From DATDFB01 sp035276475 (GTDB taxonomy: Bacteria > Acidobacteriota > Thermoanaerobaculia > Gp7-AA8), in the NCBI GenBank assembly GCA_035276475.1, contig DATELQ010000026.1, positions 1-64,000 of the forward strand: DNA of 64,000 nt. Direction: 5' to 3'. Below the pieces are notes generated by a model that saw only the letters and a program-made list of their open reading frames with translations, was not told where the DNA came from and did not search any database. The translations under genes were made by a program, and so were the position numbers. This document shows positions 54,450 to 61,404 of this stretch, in pieces (position 1 is the first letter of the stretch; each line of letters begins with the position of its first letter).

Positions 54450-55684
54450 CGGCGGTGCCTTCTTCGCGCGCCGCGCGTTCGGTCGCAAACCGGCTGCCGG
54501 GCTTCGCGTACGACGCGCGGACGAAGGTCGCGCACTTCGACATCTACGTCGACGGCGGGAAGGGCCGCATCCGCCGCCGCCGGACGGTGAGCGCTCCGAA
54601 CGCGCAGGAGGCGAAGCGGCAGTGGGCGAAGTTCTGCGATGAGATCAACGGCCGGACGGAGCCCGCGGCAACGCCAGCCATGACCTTCGGCGACTTCTTC
54701 GCCGACCATTTCGACGAGGTCTGCGCCGAGCTCGCGCCGAAGACGAAGCACGAGTACGTCCTCGTCACGAAGCGGCTCCTCCTTCCGGCGTTCGGCGCAA
54801 TCCCGATGAACGAGATTCGGCCGCGCGAGGTGAACGCGCTCGCGGCGGACCTGAAGGCCCAAGGGCTCGCCGGCGCCACGATCAACGGGTACATCGCCGT
54901 GCTCCTCATCCTCCTCCGCAAAGCGGTCGACCACGACTTCCTCGAGGAGTTCCCGCTCCGGAAGCGTGTCATTCGCTACAAGGAGCACAAACCCGAGAAC
55001 GAGCTCTCGGATGAGGAGCGCCTGCGCTTCCTCGCTGCGTTCGATGATGAAGTCGGCTTCCGCGCGATGGTCGCAGCCCGCCGTTCGCCGGGCACCGTCG
55101 CGGCGAGTGCGCGCTTCCGCGGGCCGCGCTCGTTCGGCGGTGGAAGGAAGCCCGCGAGCGCGGCGACGACGGCCGCCTTCCAGCGCTTCCAGTACCTGCA
55201 GCCGTTCTTCGAGATCGCGCTCGAGACAGGGCTCCGGCTTTCCGACCTCCGCGCGCTTACCTGGACGCAGGTTGATTTCGACCGGACGTTCATCTTCGTA
55301 CTCACGCGGAAGACGAAGACGCCGACCGCCATCCCCATCAGCGATCGGTGCGCGGCGGCGCTCGATCGCTGCCGTACACGCGCACGATTCGCGCAGGACG
55401 TTTTCGTCGATGAGGCAGGGAAGCCGCTCTCGCTCACGCGCATCCGGCGCGCGTTCACAATCGCGAAGGTGCTCGCGCGCATCGACCGACCGTTCCGCAT
55501 CCACGACCTGCGGCATACGTTCGGGAGCAGACTCGCGACGGAGGGGGTAGAGATTCTCGACATCTCCCGCGTCATGGCCCACAAAAATCTCGCGACGACC
55601 CAGCGGTACGTACGGTTGCAGCTGCGCGCGTTCGAGCGTGTGCGCGCAGCGCTGAACGCGCCGGAACGCGCGCAGCGCGCTTAA
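54446..55684 (+). CDS. Tyrosine recombinase, integrase of the island
   Basis: A 412-residue integrase. An arm-binding N-terminus (FAYDARTKVAHFDIYVDGG) is followed by a core-binding SAM-like domain (FGDFFADHFDEVCAELAPKT) and the catalytic domain. Catalytic residues: Arg in ETGLRLSDLRALTW, Lys in TRKTKTPTAIPI, His-x-x-Arg in HDLRHTFGSRL, His in MAHKNLATTQ and Tyr in QRYVRLQ. About 55 extra residues rich in Ala, Arg and Gly lie between FRAMVAARR and FQYLQPFFEIA, ahead of the catalytic Arg. It is probably active on the adjacent tRNA-Pro. Confidence 0.92.
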   Translation: MTAVPSSRAARSVANRLPGFAYDARTKVAHFDIYVDGGKGRIRRRRTVSAPNAQEAKRQWAKFCDEINGRTEPAATPAMTFGDFFADHFDEVCAELAPKTKHEYVLVTKRLLLPAFGAIPMNEIRPREVNALAADLKAQGLAGATINGYIAVLLILLRKAVDHDFLEEFPLRKRVIRYKEHKPENELSDEERLRFLAAFDDEVGFRAMVAARRSPGTVAASARFRGPRSFGGGRKPASAATTAAFQRFQYLQPFFEIALETGLRLSDLRALTWTQVDFDRTFIFVLTRKTKTPTAIPISDRCAAALDRCRTRARFAQDVFVDEAGKPLSLTRIRRAFTIAKVLARIDRPFRIHDLRHTFGSRLATEGVEILDISRVMAHKNLATTQRYVRLQLRAFERVRAALNAPERAQRA

Positions 55685-55814
55685 CAGGAACCGCCATGCT
55701 TCTTTACGTCAACGTCTTGACAGGTTCCCGTAAGCAGCCCATATTCTGTGAGATTGCTCACGGCGCCCGCTGGACGGGCGTGTCGAGTTGTCTTAGCCCG
55801 ACACGCCTCTCGGC

Positions 55815-56252
55815 CTATCGGGTTAGGACCACCACGAGCGCCCGCGCAACCACAGCGATTACGATCACCACGATGATGAGCAGCGACCTACGGGACGGCG
55901 TCAGCAGGAGAAGTTTGCCCATTGCACTGCGCAGTGGGCGCGCCACGGCCGCCACCGCGGGCGCAAACGTCCGCAGCGTCCTGCCGAACCGCGCGCAGGC
56001 GTGCCACACGCGGCGTACGAGTTTCGCGAGTTCGGCCACGACCTTCGCGATGATGAACAGCAGGACCGCGATGTGGACGGACAGGCGCTCGAGCGCCTCC
56101 GAGATCGCATCCAGAAACCGGATGAGCGTGTCGGTATCCGGCACGGACGTACCGTGCCCAGCGTGGAAGCCCTGGGCGACGGCGAGTGTTATTTGATGAA
56201 GCAGTACGGAAGAGTATGCTAGGTGTTGGGCGGCATGCACTGAGATCTGCAT
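55815..56252 (-). CDS. Small membrane protein of unknown function
   Basis: A 145-residue protein starting at ATG 56252, with AAGGAG 7 bases upstream. It has an amphipathic N-terminal half, a hydrophobic segment at about residues 60-75 (SVHIAVLLFIIAKVVAEL) and a strongly hydrophobic C-terminus (LLIIVVIVIAVVARALVVVL). No family is recognised. Its leader contains a 10-codon ORF, a strong hairpin and an operator-like palindrome. These features suggest tight control, as for a holin, toxin or immunity membrane protein; that is an inference. Confidence 0.65.
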   Translation of the reverse strand: MQISVHAAQHLAYSSVLLHQITLAVAQGFHAGHGTSVPDTDTLIRFLDAISEALERLSVHIAVLLFIIAKVVAELAKLVRRVWHACARFGRTLRTFAPAVAAVARPLRSAMGKLLLLTPSRRSLLIIVVIVIAVVARALVVVLTR

Positions 56253-56315
56253 GATGCAACTCCTTGTCAGAGAGGAAGCTGGATCGTCGGATAACTCTCG
56301 TGTCGCTCAATAGGT

Positions 56316-56360
56316 GCCCTCGTCTCGTAGCGCTAACTACGAGGCGAGGGCTTTTTCTTT
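56316..56360 (+). terminator. Rho-independent terminator (plus strand)
   Basis: A 15-bp stem (GCCCTCGTCTCGTAG with a complementary arm at 56337-56351, one G-U pair) closes a 6-nt loop and is followed by TTTTTCTTT on the plus strand. The nearest plus-strand gene ending upstream is the integrase, 630 bp away, with a minus-strand gene between. On the minus strand the same hairpin lies in a leader and has no T run. Confidence 0.8.
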
Positions 56361-56369
56361 GGTGCGCAT
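56337..56369 (-). CDS. Ten-codon leader ORF upstream of the small membrane protein
   Basis: ATG at 56369 follows AAGGAAGGAGA and encodes MRTKEKALAS before TAG at 56337. The last five codons, including the stop, form one arm of the strong hairpin. A ribosome on this ORF would open the stem, so it could act as a leader-peptide switch for the membrane protein 85 bp downstream. No T run follows on this strand, so any effect would be on translation or RNA stability. Confidence 0.45.
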   Translation of the reverse strand: MRTKEKALAS

Positions 56370-56438
56370 CGGCCGTCTCCTTCCTTAGTTGTTCTTGTCG
56401 GTACCATCCAGTCACTTCTACGTACTGCTGTTAGTCTA

Positions 56439-56454
56439 TTAGCTTAGCAGGTAA
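56439..56454. promoter_or_regulatory. Operator-like site, second copy
   Basis: TTAGCTTAGCAGGTAA matches 14 of 16 positions of the palindrome TTAGCTTATCAGCTAA in front of the XRE regulator gene (57776-57791). It lies upstream of the leader and membrane-protein gene, in a local A+T-rich patch. The XRE protein is the natural candidate to bind both. Confidence 0.5.
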
Positions 56455-56459
56455 CGCGC

Positions 56460-56746
56460 CGAGCTCGCATAGCTCGTGCACGGGTTGATGGGGGTTACCG
56501 GGGAGTCTCACCGCTCGCTGCACGCCCACGCTTCCCTCGCGGCCTCTCCCCGCTCGCTGATCGGTGGCGGGTCGCGGCCGCTGCACGGTCCGCGCTCCGG
56601 TGTTGCGCATCGCACACCGCGATCGGAGAGTCGCTGACGAAGTAACGTATGTCCTCAACGCGCGTGCGTCAAGGTGCTGAGCCTCCCGCTCCGCGCTGGC
56701 CCGCGCGCCCGAGAACCTCCGCATGCAGCAGGTCGTCGCCATCCCG
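56460..56746. other. Stretch without a supportable gene
   Basis: Together with the leader region to its left this is part of a 494-bp gap between the membrane protein start and the immA end. The frames here are arginine- and serine-rich shadows of the protease gene or have no ribosome binding site. I see no repeat, RNA gene or terminator in 56460-56746. Confidence 0.6.
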
Positions 56747-57373
56747 CTACTCCCAGCCGCGGACGACGGCATGCCGGTGCTTGTTGAACGTGAGCAGGCG
56801 GCGGGTCGCGCACGCGTACGAGACGTGGTATGCGGCGCGGATTGCGTCGGCGTGCAGCCGCCCGCGGCGTTCCAACCACTCGAGGCCGGGGCCGGGGACG
56901 AGCAAGGCGCCCGCGAACGTGTTCGCCTGCCACTCGCTGTCGCGGTAGATCGGCGTGTCGCTCGCGTCGGTGCGGAGCATCGCCCGCTGGACGTGATCGA
57001 TCTGCGTGAGCTCCACGAGCTGCGACCCGTGGAGCACCGCATGCCCGATCTCATGCGCGACAGAGAACCGGGCGCGGTAGCCGTTCCGCCGCTCAAGGTC
57101 GTTGTACGTGTCGGCCGACAGCACGAGCGCGATCGCGTTGTCGGCCTCCTCGTAGCGCGCGCAGGCGAGCGCACCGTCGAGGAGCTCCTGCTCCACGGCG
57201 TACGTGAGCTGAAGGTGCTGCGCGCCGACGGGTAAGTGGTACCGGTCGAGCCGCTCGAAGAGCTCCAACCCCGGCAGCGGAACCAGCGGGTCGAGCTCAA
57301 ACATGCGACGAACACCCGCTGCTGCCCGTTCAATATCAACGTGACTCAACGGCGCGACGCGGTACCCCGTCAT
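56747..57373 (-). CDS. ImmA/IrrE family metallopeptidase
   Basis: A 208-residue protein with the zinc motif in RFSVAHEIGHAVLHG (residues 107-111) and the downstream SEWQANTFAGALLVPG that supplies the third ligand. In ICEBs1 the ImmA protease cleaves its partner repressor to induce the element; many XRE/ImmA pairs work the same way or as toxin-antitoxin-like units. ATG 57373 follows GGAGGA and lies 2 bp after the stop of the XRE gene. Confidence 0.9.
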   Translation of the reverse strand: MTGYRVAPLSHVDIERAAAGVRRMFELDPLVPLPGLELFERLDRYHLPVGAQHLQLTYAVEQELLDGALACARYEEADNAIALVLSADTYNDLERRNGYRARFSVAHEIGHAVLHGSQLVELTQIDHVQRAMLRTDASDTPIYRDSEWQANTFAGALLVPGPGLEWLERRGRLHADAIRAAYHVSYACATRRLLTFNKHRHAVVRGWE

Positions 57374-57375
57374 GA

Positions 57376-57732
57376 CTAGTCCTCCTCTTCGAGTACCTGT
57401 TTCAGTTTGGTGAGCTTCTGGTACGACATCCCGGGCCACTGGCGCGCGAGGAGCGCGCCGACCTCGCGCGCCTCCGGCCGCGCGCCGGCCGTCTCGAGCT
57501 GGAAGGCGCCGCGCATTTCGCCGGCCGCGCGCACGAGCAGGTGCAGGTCGGCGTCGAGAAAGAGCGCGGCGCTGATCATCTTCTCCTGGACGAGCGGCGG
57601 CCGGTGCCCGCGCTCGACGTCGCTGAGGTACGGCACGGATACGCCGAGGTGCCGCGCGAGCGCGCCGAGGCTTACGCCCTTCGCCTCGCGGAATTCACGG
57701 AGCAACACACCGAACTTCTTCGCCTTAGCCAT
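57376..57732 (-). CDS. XRE family repressor, partner of the ImmA-like protease
   Basis: A 118-residue protein. The helix-turn-helix (residues about 8-60) reads KGVSLGALARHLGVSVPYLSDVERG; the C-terminus (GMSYQKLTKLKQVLEEED) is a short helix, a plausible dimer or cleavage region. It is the upstream gene of the immA pair. Its own start is reached through a 10-codon leader ORF with a stronger ribosome binding site, and a perfect palindrome lies in its promoter, consistent with autorepression. Confidence 0.9.
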   Translation of the reverse strand: MAKAKKFGVLLREFREAKGVSLGALARHLGVSVPYLSDVERGHRPPLVQEKMISAALFLDADLHLLVRAAGEMRGAFQLETAGARPEAREVGALLARQWPGMSYQKLTKLKQVLEEED

Positions 57733-57757
57733 GAGGAACCTCCGTTGCCACTTTCAT
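57725..57757 (-). CDS. Ten-codon leader ORF overlapping the XRE gene start
   Basis: ATG at 57757 follows TAGGAGGAGAT and encodes MKVATEVPHG. Its TAA at 57727-57725 lies within the second and third codons of the XRE gene. The XRE gene has its own GGAGG site inside this ORF. The arrangement is typical of translational coupling and would raise or tune repressor synthesis. Confidence 0.5.
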   Translation of the reverse strand: MKVATEVPHG

Positions 57758-57775
57758 ATCTCCTCCTAATCGACG

Positions 57776-57791
57776 TTAGCTTATCAGCTAA
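57776..57791. promoter_or_regulatory. Perfect palindrome in the XRE-immA promoter, putative operator
   Basis: TTAGCTTATCAGCTAA is a 6-4-6 inverted repeat 44 bp upstream of the XRE start, with a further half-site GGCTAAT next to it. On the minus strand TTGCCT and TAAGCT, 17 bases apart, could be the -35 and -10 boxes, placing the palindrome across the -10 region. Binding here would block transcription. Confidence 0.55.
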
Positions 57792-58052
57792 TTGGCTAAT
57801 AGGCAATCAGGCTGAGAAGCGAATCGCGTTTCGGGTGAACGCCGGACGAGTCCAACGCCCTGGGAGTACGGGGTTTAGTCTCCGTAGGCACGCTGACCTG
57901 CAGGTGCGTACTATTCACAATGATGTGTGCCAAACCGTCTGCCGAGAAATCCCTCCCGGCTGCCGCCGGGGTCATTGTTTTTCGAGGCGTGTCGGGGTAG
58001 AGGGTAGGGAAATGCTCCCAGCCGTCACTCCGTATGCAAGGAGCAACGGTCC
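57792..58052. other. Intergenic stretch, no gene seen
   Basis: This is the rest of a 320-bp gap between the XRE leader and a short plus-strand gene. It holds the far promoter side of the XRE operon. I see no open frame with a ribosome binding site apart from the 58053 gene, whose AAGGAG lies at about 58038. Confidence 0.6.
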
Positions 58053-58220
58053 ATGCGTGCTGATGACGTAATTGAGCAGGACGAGTCGACGGAGTTGCTG
58101 CCGGATAACGTCCTGCACTTCTGCCGTCCCCGCCCGATGCCGCCGCTGCGCCGCATCACGAACGCCGATCGGGAGCTCATCGCGGCGGTCGCTGCGCAGG
58201 TGGTGCTCGACGAGGAGTAG
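58053..58220 (+). CDS. Short acidic protein, 55 residues
   Basis: ATG 58053 is preceded by AAGGAG about 9 bases upstream. The product begins MRADDVIEQDESTELLPDN, has a central CRPRPMPPLRR and ends AAVAAQVVLDEE. No family is recognised. It runs directly into the stop of the convergent 121-residue gene (no gap). The ribosome binding site is the main support. Confidence 0.55.
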   Translation: MRADDVIEQDESTELLPDNVLHFCRPRPMPPLRRITNADRELIAAVAAQVVLDEE

Positions 58221-58586
58221 CTAGTGGGGCTGGCCGGGGCGGTCGAGCGCGTGCAGGATCAACTGCGTGACGGCGTCGTGGTCGAGGTGCCCTTGCGCGT
58301 TCACCGCGCTCGCCGCCGCGCACACCGTGAGCATCAGGATCGTGCGCTCGTGGAGCGTCCACGCGAAGAGCCACGGACCGATGTGCGCGTCCGGGTAGCG
58401 GACTTCCCCGAGAAGGTAGAGGTACCAGCGCTTGCCGCCGACGTCGACGTACTCCTCGCGGATCGGCCTATCTTGGATTTCGGCGAGGCAGAGCTGCTCC
58501 ATCTCGTCCTCTGCGACTGAGGACACCATCAGCAGCCGCTGCTGCTTGTACGTCTCGTGCTCCTTCACCGTGTAGGGTCGTGCCAT
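58221..58586 (-). CDS. Uncharacterised protein
   Basis: A 121-residue protein starting at ATG 58586. It has no recognisable family. The N-terminus is charged (YTVKEHETYKQQRLLMVSSV), the middle has a KRWYLYLLGEVRYPDAHIGPW strand pair, and a hydrophobic helix follows (ILMLTVCAAASAV). The C-terminus HDAVTQLILHALDRP looks helical. It is probably an accessory gene of the element. Confidence 0.6.
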   Translation of the reverse strand: MARPYTVKEHETYKQQRLLMVSSVAEDEMEQLCLAEIQDRPIREEYVDVGGKRWYLYLLGEVRYPDAHIGPWLFAWTLHERTILMLTVCAAASAVNAQGHLDHDAVTQLILHALDRPGQPH

Positions 58587-58754
58587 CGACGCCTCGTCGC
58601 GCTACGCATCCTTCGTGGGGGAACCCGGTTTGCTACCTTACAACTCGTCGGCCCTCCGCTCGCATCCGCCTCGGGAGACCGAGGAGTATACCGCCAAAGC
58701 AACCCACTGAACAGGGTAAATTGCCACGCGTTTGGATACCTAATTGCTATCTAC

Positions 58755-58783
58755 TTGCCATCTATAAGCGGTAGGTGTAGACT
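58755..58783 (+). promoter_or_regulatory. Candidate sigma-70 promoter for the RHH-TPR operon
   Basis: TTGCCA (58755-58760) and TAGACT (58778-58783) are 17 bases apart, in an A+T-rich patch 42 bp before the RHH gene start. The match to consensus is fair. Confidence 0.4.
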
Positions 58784-58824
58784 GCCTCGTCGCAAATTCC
58801 ATAAAGCCGGAAGAGGAGTCCCGC

Positions 58825-59055
58825 ATGGCAGATATGAAACCGCAGCCCGCGCCACGCGCGGTGAAGACGTCGTTGAGCCTACCCCCGGACGCGCTCTCCA
58901 CGCTGCGAGAGCTCGCCGCGACGCGCAACACGACGCTCGCCGAGGTCGTCCGCCGCGCCGTACGCGTCGACAAGTTCGTCGCCGAGGCGCTCGCCGACGG
59001 CGGGAAGGTCTACATCGAGAAAGACGGCAAGACCACGGAACTCATCTTCTTCTAA
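58825..59055 (+). CDS. Ribbon-helix-helix protein
   Basis: A 76-residue protein. The ribbon-helix-helix pattern is VKTSLSLPPDALSTLRELAATRNTTLAEVVRRAVRVDKF, beginning near residue 13; the C-terminus (GGKVYIEKDGKTTELIFF) is a beta hairpin. AGAGGAG lies 9 bases before the ATG. Such proteins bind DNA as dimers and often repress their own operon. It is 5 bp ahead of the TPR gene. Confidence 0.85.
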   Translation: MADMKPQPAPRAVKTSLSLPPDALSTLRELAATRNTTLAEVVRRAVRVDKFVAEALADGGKVYIEKDGKTTELIFF

Positions 59056-59060
59056 CGACC

Positions 59061-60230
59061 ATGCACGCCGCGTACATCGACCTGCTCAACGACGAAGCCA
59101 CCGTCGGCGCGACGGCGGTTGATGAACTCCTCGCCGCGCCGGAGGCGGAGCGCGCGGCGCTGCTGCGCACGCACCCCGAGTGGCTCCGCGTTGGCACGAT
59201 GAACGCGCTCCTCGCCGCGGCACGGACGGAGCTCGACACGAACGCGACGACCGCCGCCGCGATCGTCGACCTCGTGCACGAGTTTCTCGACGCGGTGCCG
59301 GCACCGGCGAACGCACCGATCCTCCTTGATCGGCTCCGGGGCACCGCGTGGAAGGACCGCGCGAGCGTCGACTACCGCCAGGGCAAGAACAAAGAAGCCG
59401 TCGCGGCGGCGAAGGAAGCGGCCGCGATCTTCGCGCAGCGGCCGGCGCTCGTCGTGCACCATGCGGCGGCGCTCTTCGTCGAGGCGCAGGCCTGCCACGC
59501 GCTCGGGCTCACGAAGGCGGCGATGCGGATTCTCGACGAGTGCCGTGCGACGTTCGCCGAGCACGGCGACACGCGGCACTGGGTACAGGCACTCGCGATG
59601 AAGGCGATCTGCCTCTTCGACCTCGGCGATCGCCACCCGGAACGCCGCGAGTACTACGAGCGCGCACGTACGGTCGCGCTCGAAGCGGAAGAGGAAGCGC
59701 GCCGCTTGCCGGACGGCCGCGAGCTCGCGCGCATCCATAACACGCTCGGCTACTGCAACCTCGCGCTCGGAGATATTGCCGCGGCCCGCCGCTACTTCGG
59801 TCGAGCGTTCACAGGATTCCACGCGCTCCACATGGACGGCGAAGTTCAACGCACCATCCGCGGCATCGCGCTCGCGGCGCGCGAGCAAGGCCAGCGCACG
59901 GAAGCGCTCGAGATGCTCCACGTGGTCTACCGCGAATTCCTCGAGCGCGGCATGCCCGCGACCGCCGCGGGCGTGCTCGTCGAGATCACGGATACGGTCG
60001 CGGATCTCACGAAGGACGTGGCGTTCGCGCAGGAAGAGTGCGCGCGCCTCCGCGCGAGTCTCGGTGCCTACGACCTGCCGGCGAGCGTCGCCGCCGCGGT
60101 CGCGTACGCAGAGGATCGCGCGCGTGCCGCCGAGACAGCGGATGCCCTTCAGCGGGATCTCGCACCGGTGCGCGCGTTCTTCACGCGCTACGCGCAGCGG
60201 CCCGAGACGCCGTTCATACCACCGGCATGA
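59061..60230 (+). CDS. Tetratricopeptide repeat protein
   Basis: A 389-residue all-helical protein. TPR-like hairpins are clear from about residue 130 to 340: HAAALFVEAQACHALGL, WVQALAMKAICLFDLGD, ELARIHNTLGYCNLALGD, RTIRGIALAAREQGQRTEAL and AAGVLVEITDTVADL. The N-terminal 120 residues are helical but not clearly TPR. There is no catalytic motif. The organisation recalls peptide-binding TPR regulators (RRNPP group) but lacks their fused HTH; here a DNA-binding RHH protein is encoded next door. It is followed, convergently, by a small exported peptide gene. Confidence 0.8.
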   Translation: MHAAYIDLLNDEATVGATAVDELLAAPEAERAALLRTHPEWLRVGTMNALLAAARTELDTNATTAAAIVDLVHEFLDAVPAPANAPILLDRLRGTAWKDRASVDYRQGKNKEAVAAAKEAAAIFAQRPALVVHHAAALFVEAQACHALGLTKAAMRILDECRATFAEHGDTRHWVQALAMKAICLFDLGDRHPERREYYERARTVALEAEEEARRLPDGRELARIHNTLGYCNLALGDIAAARRYFGRAFTGFHALHMDGEVQRTIRGIALAAREQGQRTEALEMLHVVYREFLERGMPATAAGVLVEITDTVADLTKDVAFAQEECARLRASLGAYDLPASVAAAVAYAEDRARAAETADALQRDLAPVRAFFTRYAQRPETPFIPPA

Positions 60231-60275
60231 CAAGGGAGGTGCAGCGTGCCACCGCCGCACCTCCGCGAGACAGGA

Positions 60276-60458
60276 TCAGGGGATTGGGGGAGACAGTTTG
60301 GAGTCGTCGAGGACGTGCATGACCAGCGTGACCGCGCGCCAGACACGGTCGAGGATTGACGGCCCCCCATCGTCGTTGGGTGGGACGCGCGCTGCAGACG
60401 CCGTGGTCGCGACGAGCGTGAAGAGGACGATGGCTGCGAGAGTACGGAGTTTCGACAC
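60276..60458 (-). CDS. Small exported peptide precursor
   Basis: A 60-residue product starting at GTG 60458, with AAGGAG 6 bases upstream. A clear signal peptide (MSKLRTLAAIVLFTLVATTA, cleavage after ASA) leaves about 38 residues: an acidic N-part (ARVPPNDDGGPS), an amphipathic helix (ILDRVWRAVTLVMHVLDD) and a tail SKLSPPIP. It ends 45 bp from the convergent TPR gene. No family is recognised. A signalling or toxic peptide is possible; this is inference. Confidence 0.65.
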   Translation of the reverse strand: MSKLRTLAAIVLFTLVATTASAARVPPNDDGGPSILDRVWRAVTLVMHVLDDSKLSPPIP

Positions 60459-60663
60459 AGATTCTCCTTAACGTCCTCACCGTCAGGCGAGGACCAAGTG
60501 ATTTCGCAGTCAGTCGACCGATTGCCATTGGAGGAGTGACGGAACCGCGCAGTTCCCTACCGGTGGTGTGCACAAAAAGGCGTCGCAGGCGCCATAATGA
60601 CGTTGCGGTCTCGGAGTAGCTAACAGAGCAGATAACCTTAGATTTTTCGACTGAGAGCGAACG

Positions 60664-61404
60664 ATGGATCGCGTCGCCGAGATTTACACCACGTCAGTCC
60701 ACCATCATCTAAAGCCGCTTTACGCGAACTGGGAGCCCGCCCGTCCCCTGAAGCTCGGCGACTACGGCACGCTCTCGAAAGGATCCTTCAACTACTTCGG
60801 CAACATCGCGGACATGGGCGTTGAGTTCGAGGTCCGCAGGAGCAGCGACACGCATCGTCGCTCGTTTGCCTCTGCCGGCAGCACCACCGTGAAACTGCAC
60901 GCGAAGGGATCGGCCGAATACGTCCGGGCGGCGCTGGAAATTCGATTCAGCGCCGCCGATGCGGTGTTCTTTAACGCGACGAACTGTCGCTACTCGATGA
61001 TCGCCGATAAAGTGGCACTGGGCCGGAGGATTCTCGAGTTGCTCCGCGATAAGGCGTGGGAGCGCCGCTGGGCTGTTATTACCGATATGATCCATTCGGA
61101 AGCGACGACAGTCGCCGTATCGGGCAGCGATTCGGCGTCGCTCGTGCTGGAAGCAGCCGAAGATCTGCCGGTCATTGACCTAGCGGATGCATCGGTGAAG
61201 CTGACGGTGGGGTCCGAGGAGCGCGTCGGCTACCACCTCATAGGCGAGAAGGGGCTGACGCCGCTGCTGGGCTTATCGGCGATACAGCGTGCGCTACTCC
61301 GACCGACAGGAACGCTTGAGCCGCTTGGCCGCAAGTCGGAAACACGTCCCTCGGACGAACCGCTCTTTTTCGGCGAACTGGTGGAGCCACTCGAACTGGC
61401 ATGA
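60664..61404 (+). CDS. Unknown protein of a two-gene unit, possible effector
   Basis: A 246-residue soluble protein without a firm family. The most distinctive part is LGDYGTLSKGSFNYFGNI (residues 31-48), then alternating beta strands (STTVKLHAKG, AALEIRFSAADAVFFNAT), a helix LGRRILELLRDKAWERRW, and VITDMIHSEATTVAVSGS. The overall beta-rich design could suit a membrane-acting or binding protein; this cannot be settled by eye. Its stop overlaps the start of the HExxH gene (ATGA), so the two products are coupled. It is divergent from the exported peptide gene. Confidence 0.7.
   Translation: MDRVAEIYTTSVHHHLKPLYANWEPARPLKLGDYGTLSKGSFNYFGNIADMGVEFEVRRSSDTHRRSFASAGSTTVKLHAKGSAEYVRAALEIRFSAADAVFFNATNCRYSMIADKVALGRRILELLRDKAWERRWAVITDMIHSEATTVAVSGSDSASLVLEAAEDLPVIDLADASVKLTVGSEERVGYHLIGEKGLTPLLGLSAIQRALLRPTGTLEPLGRKSETRPSDEPLFFGELVEPLELA

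Noticed and set aside
56431..57339. Minus-strand 302-codon open frame overlapping the ImmA-like gene
   Set aside because: It is Arg/Ser-rich low complexity in a different frame; the ImmA-like frame has a HEIGH motif and ribosome binding site.
58580..58774. 64-codon plus-strand ORF before the RHH gene
   Set aside because: No ribosome binding site, low-complexity composition, and it overlaps the start of the opposite gene; the region is better explained as promoter sequence.
60664..61404. Bacterial gasdermin
   Set aside because: Protease pairing is suggestive, but no N-terminal cysteine for lipidation and no gasdermin sequence pattern could be recognised; kept as unknown.
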